Shown: piece after piece, positions 7,501-16,600 of the stretch
How positions within the stretch are numbered: position 1 is the stretch's first letter
How the letters are laid out: every line of letters starts with the position of its first letter
Translations under genes and position numbers: made by a program
The notes under the pieces: model-generated
What the model was told of the DNA's origin: nothing
What the model saw: the letters and a program-made list of their open reading frames with translations, nothing else
Database searches by the model: none
Origin: Pseudomonadota bacterium
GTDB lineage: Bacteria; Myxococcota_A; UBA796; GCA-2862545
Direction of reading: 5' to 3'
Length of the DNA: 64,000 nt
NCBI GenBank assembly: GCA_005776945.1
Contig: SXOB01000092.1
Coordinates: forward strand, 1-64,000

Positions 7501-10500
7501 CGCAGCGCGCGACCGCCGAAGCCCACGCCGCCTTCCAGCGCGCGATGGCCGAAGCCCACCTCGGCTTCCTCCGCACGATGGAAGCCTCACTTGGCGGCCT
7601 TGGCGCCGCCGCCGGAGCGCCGCCCTACGTGGCCGCGCCGCCCGCGTGGCCCACCCAAGCACCAAGCTGGCCGGCCACACCGCCGCCAACCTGGCAGGCC
7701 CCCGCGCCCCAGGCCATCGCGGCGGCACCGGCGTGGCCTCCCGCCCAGTCGTGGGCGCCGCCGCCCCCACCGGCACCGCCGCCCGTGATCGCGACGGCGC
7801 CGGCCCCGGCGATGGCCCCGCTCGTCCAAAACGGCGCCGACGTCGTCCGGCCACCCATTCTGCCAACCCCGATTTCGGCGCACGCGGCCCCGGTCGCCGC
7901 CGCGCCCGTCGACCTGACGAAACTTCTCCTCGACGTAGTTTCGCAGAAGACCGGCTACCCCGCCGAGATGTTGGCGATGCACATGACGCTTGAAGCGGAC
8001 CTCGGCGTCGACAGCATCAAGCGCGTCGAAATCCTCTCCGCCCTCCGCGAGCGCGCCCCGGGCCTGCCGGAAGTCGACCCCTCGGAAATGGCCAAGCTCG
8101 TGACGCTCGGCCAAATCGTGGACCGCCTGGGATCCGCGGCACCGGCCCCCGCCACCACAATCGCCGCACCGTCCTCTGCAGCTGTCGCCGACCTCCCGAA
8201 ACTACTTCTCGAGGTGGTCAGCGCGAAGACCGGCTACCCCGCCGAAATGCTCGCGATGCACATGACGCTCGAAGCCGATTTGGGCGTCGACAGCATCAAG
8301 CGCGTAGAAATCCTCTCGGCACTTCGGGAACGGGCGCCAGGACTCCCTGAGGTCGACCCCTCCGAAATGGCCAAGCTGACGACGCTTGGTCAAATCGTCG
8401 AGCGCCTCGGAAACGTGGCGGTCGTCGCGGCCACGCCATCTGCCCCCACGGGCGTGGCCGCAACACCATCAGCGGGACCCGTCCCGCGGTGGGGGCTGGA
8501 ATTTGTGTCGACGCCACCGTCCGGACTGGGTCTGGCCGGGTTGACCGGGGACGTTCTCGTCACCGGGCACCCGACCGTCGGTCCGGCGCTGGCGGCGGCG
8601 CTCGCGTCGCGGGGCCTCCGGGCCCGCTACGTTGTCCAAGCCGAGCCGGCGGACGCGCTGGTTGCGCTGCACGGCCTCGGCGACGGCGACCTCCCGACGG
8701 CCACTGCGGCCATGGAGGGCGCCTTCCTGGCGGCCCAAACCGTCGCCCCAAGGCTCACAGCCGGTGGCGCCTTCGTCGGCGTCCAAGACACCGGGGGCCG
8801 CTTCGCGCCAAGCCTCGAGCGCGCCTGGTGGGGCGGGCTCAGCGGCCTCGTCAAAACGGCCATGCTCGAATGGCCCGGACCCTGCAAGGTCATCGATTTG
8901 GAGCGCGCGGGTCGCAGCGACGACGCCTTGGCAACCGCCATCGCCGACGAACTCACCCAGGGCGGCGCCGACCTCGAAGTCGGCCTGCCGGCGGCGGGCG
9001 CCCGCGGGACCCTTCGCAGTGTCGTTCGGACCGTCGCCGCCGACCTCGAAGGCCTGACGCCAAAGGACGTCGTCGTCGCCTCTGGCGGCGCTCGCGGCGT
9101 GACCGCGCGATGCCTCATCGAAGCGGCCCGAGCCAGCCGCGCCAAGTTCGTGCTGCTTGGGCGCACCGCGCTGGCCGCCGAGACCGCGGCGGTCGCAGCC
9201 GCCCGCACCGACGCCGAAATCCAAGCCACCTTGCTTGCAGCCGCGCGCGAACGCGGCGAAATGCCTCGCCCCGCGGACCTCAAGCGCGCCGTGGCGGCCA
9301 TCCGTGCCGGCCGCGACGTCCGTGAGACGTTGGCGGCCATCGCCAAAGCCGGCGGCGAGGCCCGCTACGAGGCGGCGGACGCGTCCGACGTACGCGCCGT
9401 GTCCGCAGCCCTCGACCGCGTCCGCGCCGAATGGGGCCCCGTCACGGCAATCGTCCACGGCGCAGGCGTCCTCGCGGACCGCAAGATCACCGACTTGAGT
9501 CTCGACGCCTGGCGCTCCGTCTACGACACGAAGGTGCGCGGCCTGCACACGCTGCTCGCGGCGACACAGGCCGACCCCATCCGTTGGGTCCTCAACTTCG
9601 GGTCGATCGCCGGCCGCTGCGGCAACGTAGGCCAGGCCGCATACAGCGCCGCCAACGAAGTCCTTTCGCGTGCCGCGGCCGCGCTGGACAACGGCGCGGG
9701 CCGGCGGGCGCGCTGCCTCGCATGGGGCCCTTGGCGCGGCGGAATGGTCGATGCCGGACTCGAAGCCCACTTCAAGGCGATGGGCGTCACTCTCGTGGAT
9801 TTGGACGCGGGCGCCCGCGCCTTTGTGGCCGAATTGCGCGACGGTTCGTCGGGCACGGAAGTCGTCCTCGGTACGGAACCCTCCGCTGGCGCCATCGCCG
9901 GTGGGCCGCCCCGGCCCACGCGCTTCTCCGTGCACACGTCACAGGCCAGCCACCCCTACTTGCGGGGCCATGTCATCCGGGACGTACCCGTCGTGCCCGT
10001 GACGCTGGTCATGGAGTGGTTTGCGCGGGCCGCCGCAGGCTGCCGCCCGGACCGCCACATGATGAGGCTGAGCGACATCGCCGTTCGGCGCGGAATTCAG
10101 CTCTCGCATTTCGAAAATGGGGGCGATTGGTTCGAAATCGTCGCGACGCCAAAAGGCGACGCGATGGGCCTCGAATTGCGCAATGCCGCCGGTGCCGTCC
10201 ACTACGCGGCCACCGCCGAATACGGCGAGGCGGGTTCGGCCCCTAGCGCCACCGCCGCGCCGTCTGTCCCCGCGTGGTCCGGCCGCACGGTCTACGACGG
10301 CGACGTCCTGTTCCACGGCGACGGATTCCGGGTGATTCGCGACGTCGACGGCGTCGGGACGGCGGGGGCCGTCGGCACGCTCGACGGCCTCGTCGCCGCC
10401 GGCTGGGGCGCCGGACCCTGGCGAAGCGACCCTGCCGCCCTCGACGGTGGCCTGCAACTCGCGCTGTTGTGGGGCCGCGAGGTCCTTGGTGGCGCGACGC

Positions 10501-10697
10501 TGCCAATGTCGGTCGGGGCATGGAAGAGGTACGAATCGGGCCCCGCCGAAGGCCCCTGGCGCGCGGTGCTCAGAGCCGTCCGCCATGGGCGCGACAAGGC
10601 CGTTGCAGACATCGCCTTCGAGACGGCCGACGGCCGCGTCCACAGCGAGTTGCACGGCGTGGAAGTCATCCTTCGCCCTGGGGCCGCGGCGCGCTGA
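4509..10697 (+). CDS. PUFA synthase subunit PfaA/Pfa2-like (KS-MAT-ACP-ACP-KR-DH)
   Basis: A 2062-residue iterative megasynthase subunit for very-long-chain or polyunsaturated fatty acids. The ketosynthase (1-460) has an intact triad: Cys208 (DAACASS), His343 (EAHGTGT), His384 (GHTKAA). The malonyl-CoA acyltransferase (about 570-870) has GQGSQ and Ser666 in GHSYGE. After a Pro/Ala-rich linker come two carrier domains with phosphopantetheine sites Ser1169 and Ser1262 in LGVDSIKR. The ketoreductase (about 1520-1790) has SGGARGV and Tyr1712. The last 250 residues form a PKS-type dehydratase with His1815 (HPYLRGHVI) and an Asp1979-x3-Gln1983 motif. This order matches myxobacterial Pfa2. Two ACPs is at the low end for the family. 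The stop is 1 bp from the next ATG. Confidence 0.92.
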   Translation: MEPARPVPVAVVGISALFPGSIDAPGFWRDIVSGRDLVTDVPATHWLIEDYYDPDPEALDKTYAKRGAFIRDVPFDPMEWGVPPSIVPATDTTQLLSLILAKAALDDASGGRSAEMNKERMSVILGVTGAQELLGTMVSRLQKPAWVKGLREAGLPEDDVQRAAERIAAQYVPWQESSFPGLLGNVVAGRIANRLDLGGTNCVTDAACASSFSALSMALNELYLGQADVVLTGGCDTMNDIFMYLCFSKTPALSPSGDCRPFSDKADGTLLGEGIGLFALKRLSDAERDGNAIYAVIRAVGASSDGRAKSVYAPVPQGQEKALRRTYEMAGYGPETVELVEAHGTGTKAGDAAEFEGLRLAFDASGRTDRQWCALGSVKSQIGHTKAAAGAAGLFKAVMALHHRVLPPTAKVDRPNPKLALGESPFHLNTTARPWIRADDHPRRASVSSFGFGGSNFHVAVEEYTGPSRPGRGRFGPDELVVITGATPDAVAAAAQAMVARAHEEGQLRRLAWETAQQADLSQPARLAIVATDEADLREKLQAGARAALSSPQAHLPNGISWQMGGDTGRIAFLFPGQGSQYVGMGADLAMAYDTVRAPFDDAAGALGLHHIIWPRSAFDDVVRGAQDEALRATEVAQPALGLLSLAMADMLAKLGLTADATAGHSYGEVSALVAAGVLAREDLSRVSRARGERMRDAGRSTPGAMLAVPRPVHDVQHALGNGVVVANINAPKQTVLSGPRDAIEALAKRLGDQGIECKRLPVATAFHSAIVAPAVDAFANDLADVTFSPPKLPVWSNPTGAAHSSDPSAIRSALASQLGAPVQWVETIRSMAEAGVRTFVEVGAGSVLTNLVGEILEGREHVAVAMDRRKRNGLTSLHHALARLVTAGAPLRLAALWEGYSEPLDVAGRAKPKLQLAINGSNYGKPYPPPGGAAALPKPNPPRPLPAPKVVERIVHVPSPVAQAAPSPFPAATAAAFPTQGADPMADPSWLAAFHETQRATAEAHAAFQRAMAEAHLGFLRTMEASLGGLGAAAGAPPYVAAPPAWPTQAPSWPATPPPTWQAPAPQAIAAAPAWPPAQSWAPPPPPAPPPVIATAPAPAMAPLVQNGADVVRPPILPTPISAHAAPVAAAPVDLTKLLLDVVSQKTGYPAEMLAMHMTLEADLGVDSIKRVEILSALRERAPGLPEVDPSEMAKLVTLGQIVDRLGSAAPAPATTIAAPSSAAVADLPKLLLEVVSAKTGYPAEMLAMHMTLEADLGVDSIKRVEILSALRERAPGLPEVDPSEMAKLTTLGQIVERLGNVAVVAATPSAPTGVAATPSAGPVPRWGLEFVSTPPSGLGLAGLTGDVLVTGHPTVGPALAAALASRGLRARYVVQAEPADALVALHGLGDGDLPTATAAMEGAFLAAQTVAPRLTAGGAFVGVQDTGGRFAPSLERAWWGGLSGLVKTAMLEWPGPCKVIDLERAGRSDDALATAIADELTQGGADLEVGLPAAGARGTLRSVVRTVAADLEGLTPKDVVVASGGARGVTARCLIEAARASRAKFVLLGRTALAAETAAVAAARTDAEIQATLLAAARERGEMPRPADLKRAVAAIRAGRDVRETLAAIAKAGGEARYEAADASDVRAVSAALDRVRAEWGPVTAIVHGAGVLADRKITDLSLDAWRSVYDTKVRGLHTLLAATQADPIRWVLNFGSIAGRCGNVGQAAYSAANEVLSRAAAALDNGAGRRARCLAWGPWRGGMVDAGLEAHFKAMGVTLVDLDAGARAFVAELRDGSSGTEVVLGTEPSAGAIAGGPPRPTRFSVHTSQASHPYLRGHVIRDVPVVPVTLVMEWFARAAAGCRPDRHMMRLSDIAVRRGIQLSHFENGGDWFEIVATPKGDAMGLELRNAAGAVHYAATAEYGEAGSAPSATAAPSVPAWSGRTVYDGDVLFHGDGFRVIRDVDGVGTAGAVGTLDGLVAAGWGAGPWRSDPAALDGGLQLALLWGREVLGGATLPMSVGAWKRYESGPAEGPWRAVLRAVRHGRDKAVADIAFETADGRVHSELHGVEVILRPGAAAR

Positions 10698-10698
10698 C

Positions 10699-13600
10699 AT
10701 GGCCTTCGAACCGATCGCCATCGTCGGGCGGGGATGTGTGCTGCCGGGCGCCTTGGACGCCGAGGCGCTCTGGGCTGCCGCCCGCGACGGCCTCGACCTC
10801 GTCACCTCGCCCCCTGCCGACCGCTGGCGCCTGTCGCCCGGTGCCGCGCTGAGCACAGCAACGAGCGGAACCGTCGATCGGGCATCGAGCGACCGCGGCG
10901 GCACGATTCACGGGGCCGAGGCCCACCTCGCCGGCCGCGCCCAGCAGCGCCCCTACGGCGTACCGTGGGAGGAGCTCGCGGGCCTGGATCCGCTCGTTCA
11001 TTTCCTTCTCGACGCGTCGCGCCAGGCCCTGGACGAAGCTGGCGTCGAAGGCAGCGCGCGCGTCGGCGCCGTGATCGGGTCCCTCGGCTACGCGACCTCG
11101 GCGGCCTCCGCCCACGCCGAGGCCTTCTGGCGCGCCCGCAACGGACTGTCGGCCGACCCCGTGGACCCGCGCAACCGCTTCCACATGGGCTGGCCGGTCC
11201 ACGTGTTGGGCCGCGCGCTGGGGGTCAGCGGACCGCGCTTCGCCCTCGACGCGGCCTGCGCGAGCAGCCTCTACGCCATTTCGGCCGCGGCCGACCTGCT
11301 CCACGACAGACGCGCAGACGTCGTGCTGGCCGGCGCCGTCAACCGCAGCGATGACCTGTTCCTCCACGTCGGCTTCACGGCCTTGGGCGCGATGTCCAAG
11401 ACCGGCCAGTCGCGCCCGTTCCACGCCGAGGCTGACGGCCTCCTACCGGCCGAAGGATCCGCGGTCGTGGCGCTCATGCGCCTCGCCGACGCGCGGCGCT
11501 CTGGCCGGTCCATTCTCGGCGTCATCCGCGGCATCGGTCTCGCCAATGACGGCCGTGGCCGGGGCCTGCTCGTTCCGATGTCCGAAGGCCAGGTCCGAGC
11601 CATGAGGCAGGCATGGCATCGCGCTGACCTCGATCCGCGCACCGTCGGCTTGGTGGAATGCCACGCCACGGGCACCGTCCTCGGGGACGGCACCGAGTTG
11701 GAGAGCCTCCGCGCCGTCTTCGGCGACGCTGCAGACGTCCCGCTTGGCAGCCTCAAGGGCAACCTCGGTCACCTGATCACGGCGGCCGGCGGGTCGGCAC
11801 TCATCAAGGTTCTTGGCGCCCTGCGCGATGGCATCCGGCCACCCACGCTCCACGTAGAACGTCCCCATCCAGGGCTCGTAGCGCCGCTCCGCGTGTTGAC
11901 GGCGTCAGAACCGTGGCCCGACGACGTCCCCCGCCGCGCCGCCATCGACGCGTTTGGGTTCGGGGGCAACGACGCGCACCTCATCGTCGAAGCCCATGAC
12001 CCCGACCTTGGCGACGCCGGCGTGCCCGTCGTCCGCGTACCCGTCGCCATCGTAGGCATGGGCGCCGCCGTTGGCGACGGCCACGGCGTCGACGCGTGGT
12101 GTGACGGCGAAGCCGGCCGCCGGGCAAAACACGCAATCCTGCCGCTGGCCGGCCTCAAGTTCCCCCCTGCCGATCTTGCCGCGAGCCTGGGGCAGCAGAC
12201 GCGCCTGCTGGAGGCCACCGTCGAGGCCATCGGCGCCTTGGCCCTTCCGCGCGAACGGACGGGCGTTTGGGTAGGTGCACAGTCCGACCCCACGACCTCC
12301 CGCTACGGCCTGCGCTGGCGCCTGGCCGATGAACCTGCTGAGGCAAGCTGGACGCAGAACGCGCGCGACGCCGCGATGCCTCCGCTCGACGCGGCCTCGG
12401 TCGTCGGCCACATGCCGAACATCCCGGCCAACCGCATCGGCTCCCAATTTGACCTCGCGGGTCTGGGCTTCGTCATCGCCGCCGAGGAGCGGTCTGGCAC
12501 CGTGGCCCTCGATCTCGCCTGCCGCGCGCTCGCCGCGGGCGAGGTCGATTTCGCGGTCGTAGGCGCCACCGACCTGTCGTGTGAGCCGGCTCACGCGTCG
12601 GCCGTCGCAGCCGTCCTGCAGCGCGCACCCCCGGGCGACGCTGCCATCTGCCTCGTCCTGCGCCGGGCTGCCGACGTCGAGGCCGGCGACGTCCTCGCCC
12701 TGATCGACGACCGCATCGCGCCTGTCGCCCACCTCGATGTCGACGACATCGGCGCCCGGTGGGGACACGCCCACGCCGCTTCTGGGCTGCTTGCGGTCGC
12801 CTGGGCCGCCCTCGGCGACGCCCCCTGTGAGGTCGAAGTCACCGCACTCGATGGCCCCACCGACCACATCCGCGTGGCGCCGCGACGCCGGCCCACCCCC
12901 TCGGTCGCCCAAGGGCCGTTCACCACCGTCGCCTGCCACCGCCCGGAGGTCGTCTTGCCCCCGTCCCATTCGGACGTCCTGCCGCTCGCGCCCCCCTTGG
13001 TGGCCCCGCCGGCGACCTCTTCGGATCCCGCGTGGCCCGCGGCTTCCGCGTCGGCCGACCACTGGCGCGTCGCCGCCGCCCCACCGCCCGCGACCGAACC
13101 GACCCTCCCCGTCGCGCCTTCACCGACCCCACCGCCGCTCGGCGCTCCGATGGCCGCGCCCGCCCCCTTGGCGATGGCCCAGACATGGGCCGCCCCCCAA
13201 CGGCCAGGGTCGCCATTGCCCGCCCATCTCGCAGCGACAGCGCGCCAAATCGGCGCCGTCCACGCCCACCACGTCGCCCAACTGTCCATCGCGCACGCCG
13301 CCTTCCTACACGCGCGTGCCGAGCAGACCGCGTTGCTCCTTCGTGTCCGCGGTGGCGCTCCGATGCCAAGCGCCGGACAACCGTCGTGGATCGCGCCGCC
13401 GACGCCCGCCGCGCTGCCCGCCGAGCCCGTTCCCACGCAGCCCCCTCAGGTCGCGCCGCCCGCCGTCCTGGCCGTGCCGCCGCCTGCGCCCAAGGCGCCA
13501 GCCGCACCCGCCCTCGCCCGGCTGGACCCGTCCACGCTTCCCGGACCTCGCTTCGACCGTGCGCAGCTCGAGCACCTCGCCTCGGGCCGGATTTCGGAGC

Positions 13601-16600
13601 TGTTCGGCGAACGTTTTGCCCCGCAAGATGGCCACGACCGCCAGGTCCGTATGCCGGAACCCCCGCTACTCCTTGCCGACCGAGTCCTCGGAATTCGCGG
13701 CGAACCGGCGTCGATGGGGCTCGGCACCATCTGGACCGAAACCGACATCACGGCGGATTCCTGGTACCTGCACGACGGCGCCATGCCCGCGGGCGTCCTC
13801 ATCGAGTCCGGCCAAGCCGACCTGTTGCTGATTTCGTGGCTCGGAATCGACCTGCACAACCGGGGGGAACGCGTTTACCGCCTACTCGGCTGCGACCTTA
13901 CCTATCGCTCACGCCTCCCGGGCCCAGGCACCACGCTTCGCTACGAAATCCACGTCGACGGCCACGCGAAACATGGCGATATTCGCCTGTTCTTCTTCCA
14001 CTACGATTGCGTCGCTCGCGATGGCGGGCCCATTCTCCAGGTACGCAACGGCCAAGCCGGGTTCTTCACGGACGCCGAATTGGACGATTCAGGCGGTATC
14101 CTCTGGTCGCCCGAAGAGGCCGGGCCGACGGCCGACAGTCGCGTCGACGCGCCGGCCTTGCTGCCGACGCGCACCCACTACGACCGAACGCTGGTCGAGT
14201 CCTTCGGGCGGGGCGACGCGGCCACGACGTTTGGGCCCGGCTACGAGTGGCTTTCGACCCACGTTCGGACACCGCGGATCAGCGGTCCTCCGATGTTGTT
14301 CTTCTCGGAGGTCACCCACCTCAACGTCGAGGGTGGTCCCTGGGGACGCGGCTACCTGCGCGCCGTACACAACTTCTCGCCCGACGACTGGTTCTTCAAG
14401 GGCCATTTCAAGGGCGACCCCTGTATGCCTGGCACCCTCATGTTCGAGGGGTGCCTGCACGCGATGGCGTTTTACGCCACCTCCCTTGGCGCCACGCTCA
14501 GGCGTGACGGGTGGAAATGGGAGCCCGTTCCGGACGTCACCTACCCGTTGCGCTGTCGCGGCCAGGCCATTCCGTCGAGCAAGGAACTCGTCTACGAAGT
14601 GTTCGTCGACGGCTACGAAATCGGCGAGCACACGGTTTTGTGGGCCGACCTCCTGTGCACGATCGACGGCCTGAAGGCCTTTCACGCCAAGCGGGTTGGC
14701 ATCCGCCTCGTTCCCGATTTCCCGATCTCCAGCCGCCCCGACTTGCTTGACGGGTACGTCGAGCCCAAGCCGGTCGCCGTGATCGATGGGTTTCCCTTCG
14801 ACTACAAGAGCCTCATGGCCTGCGCCTGGGGCCCACCGAGCCAAGCCTTCGGGGCGCCCTTCGGCAAATACGACCAAGGGCGGCACGTGGCCCGTCTGCC
14901 AGGTCCGCCGTACCATTTCATGAGTCGCGTCCTTCGGATCGAAGGCAAGATGGGCGACGTTCGGGCCGGAGCCCTCGTCGAATTGGAATACGACATTCCC
15001 GAGAGCGCCTGGTATTTCGATGAAATGGGCAGCCGCACGATGCCCTTCGCCGTCCTGCTCGAAGCGGCTCTGCAGCCCTGCGGATGGCTGGCCGTTTTCG
15101 TCGGCTCCGCGCTCAACGTCGAGCACGACCTGTTCTTCCGCAACCTCGACGGCAACGGCGTCCTGCACCAGGAACTGCTGCCGTCCACAGGAACGTTGAG
15201 GACCGTTTCGCGGCTCAAGTCCGTCTCGAATGCCGCGGGCATGATCGTCGAGTCCTTCGAGGTCCACTGCTACGTCGGCGACGTCGAAGTCTACACGCTC
15301 GACACCGTCTTCGGGTTCTTCCCCCGCGAGAGCCTGGCCAACCAAGTTGGCATCGTGGCGACCGACGAGGAGCGCGCGCGGCTCGCGGAGCCGTCCGACG
15401 TCCGCTACGACATCGTCGGCCGCGACTTCGGTGCCCGGGCGCCCGCACTTCCGGGCGCCAAGTTGATGATGATCGACCGCATCACAGGCTTGTGGCCCAC
15501 AGGTGGTGTCGCTGGGCTCGGTCGCGTTCGCGCCGAAAAGGACGTCGACCCCAACGAGTGGTTCTTCAAGGCGCATTTCTACACAGACCCGGTGCAGCCC
15601 GGCTCGCTTGGCCTCGAGGCGATGCTTCAGGCCTTGATGGTCTTCATGGCCGATCGCCGCATGGGCGAGGGTTTGGCCCGGCCCCGCTTCGAGCCCATCG
15701 GCATCTCGACGCGCCTGAAATGGAAGTACCGCGGCCAGGTCGTGCCGCGGAACAAGATCGTCGCCGTCGATCTCGACATCGTCGAAATTCAACGCGACGA
15801 GCGCGGCGTGACTGTGGTCGCCAACGGCTACCTCTGGGTGGACGGATTGCGAATCTACGGCGCCGAAGGCATGGCCATGCGGCTCGTCGACGGAGACCCG
15901 GCCGACGGCGTGCACCTGGACCCGACGCGAAATGCCTATGTGGCCGACCATGCGCCCACGTGGACGATTCCAGCGTTACCGGCGATGGAACTGCTCGATC
16001 GCCTCGTCCCGCCGGGCGCGCGCTCCGTTCGCGACTTCAAGGTACTCAGTTGGGTCCCGGCCCCCGTGGATTTGCGCGTGGAAGGCGACGCGACGCACCG
16101 TACGCTGATCGCCCGGCACGACGGCGAGTGGCGGCAGGTCGCCTCCGCCCGGTTCGACGCCATGCCTTCCGCTCCACCGAACGCCTGGCGCCTTCGCGGC
16201 CTTTCCGTCGCACCCGACCCCTACGCAGCAGGAACGCTGTTCCATGGCCCTTCCCTGCAGGCCCTCACGGGACTGCGGATCGGCGCCAAGGGTTCGGTGG
16301 CGGACCTCGACCTCGACCGACTGAAGTGGCCCCCCGGCGCGTGGTCGGCCGGCCTCCTGGACGCCGCCACCCACGGCATCCCGCACGATGCGCTGTCCAA
16401 GTGGTTCGACGACGTCCCCGACGACGTTGCCGCCTACCCGATCGCCATTCCGTCGCTTGACTGGTTCGCTGCGCCTCCCACGTCCGGACGGGCCACGGTG
16501 GTGGCGCGCCCTGTGGGCCGAGTCGACCCGCGCACCGTCGCCGTCGAGGTCCAGATCCTCGTCGGAACCGACGTCGTTGCCCAGTTCCTGCTCCACGAAA

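Noticed and set aside
7900-8405. Twin ACPs considered as an assembly duplication
   Set aside because: About 21 of 51 codons differ silently, which an assembly artefact would not produce.
14089-15951. 620-codon open frame antisense to the dehydratase domains
   Set aside because: Shadow of the conserved Pfa3-like gene; no motifs.
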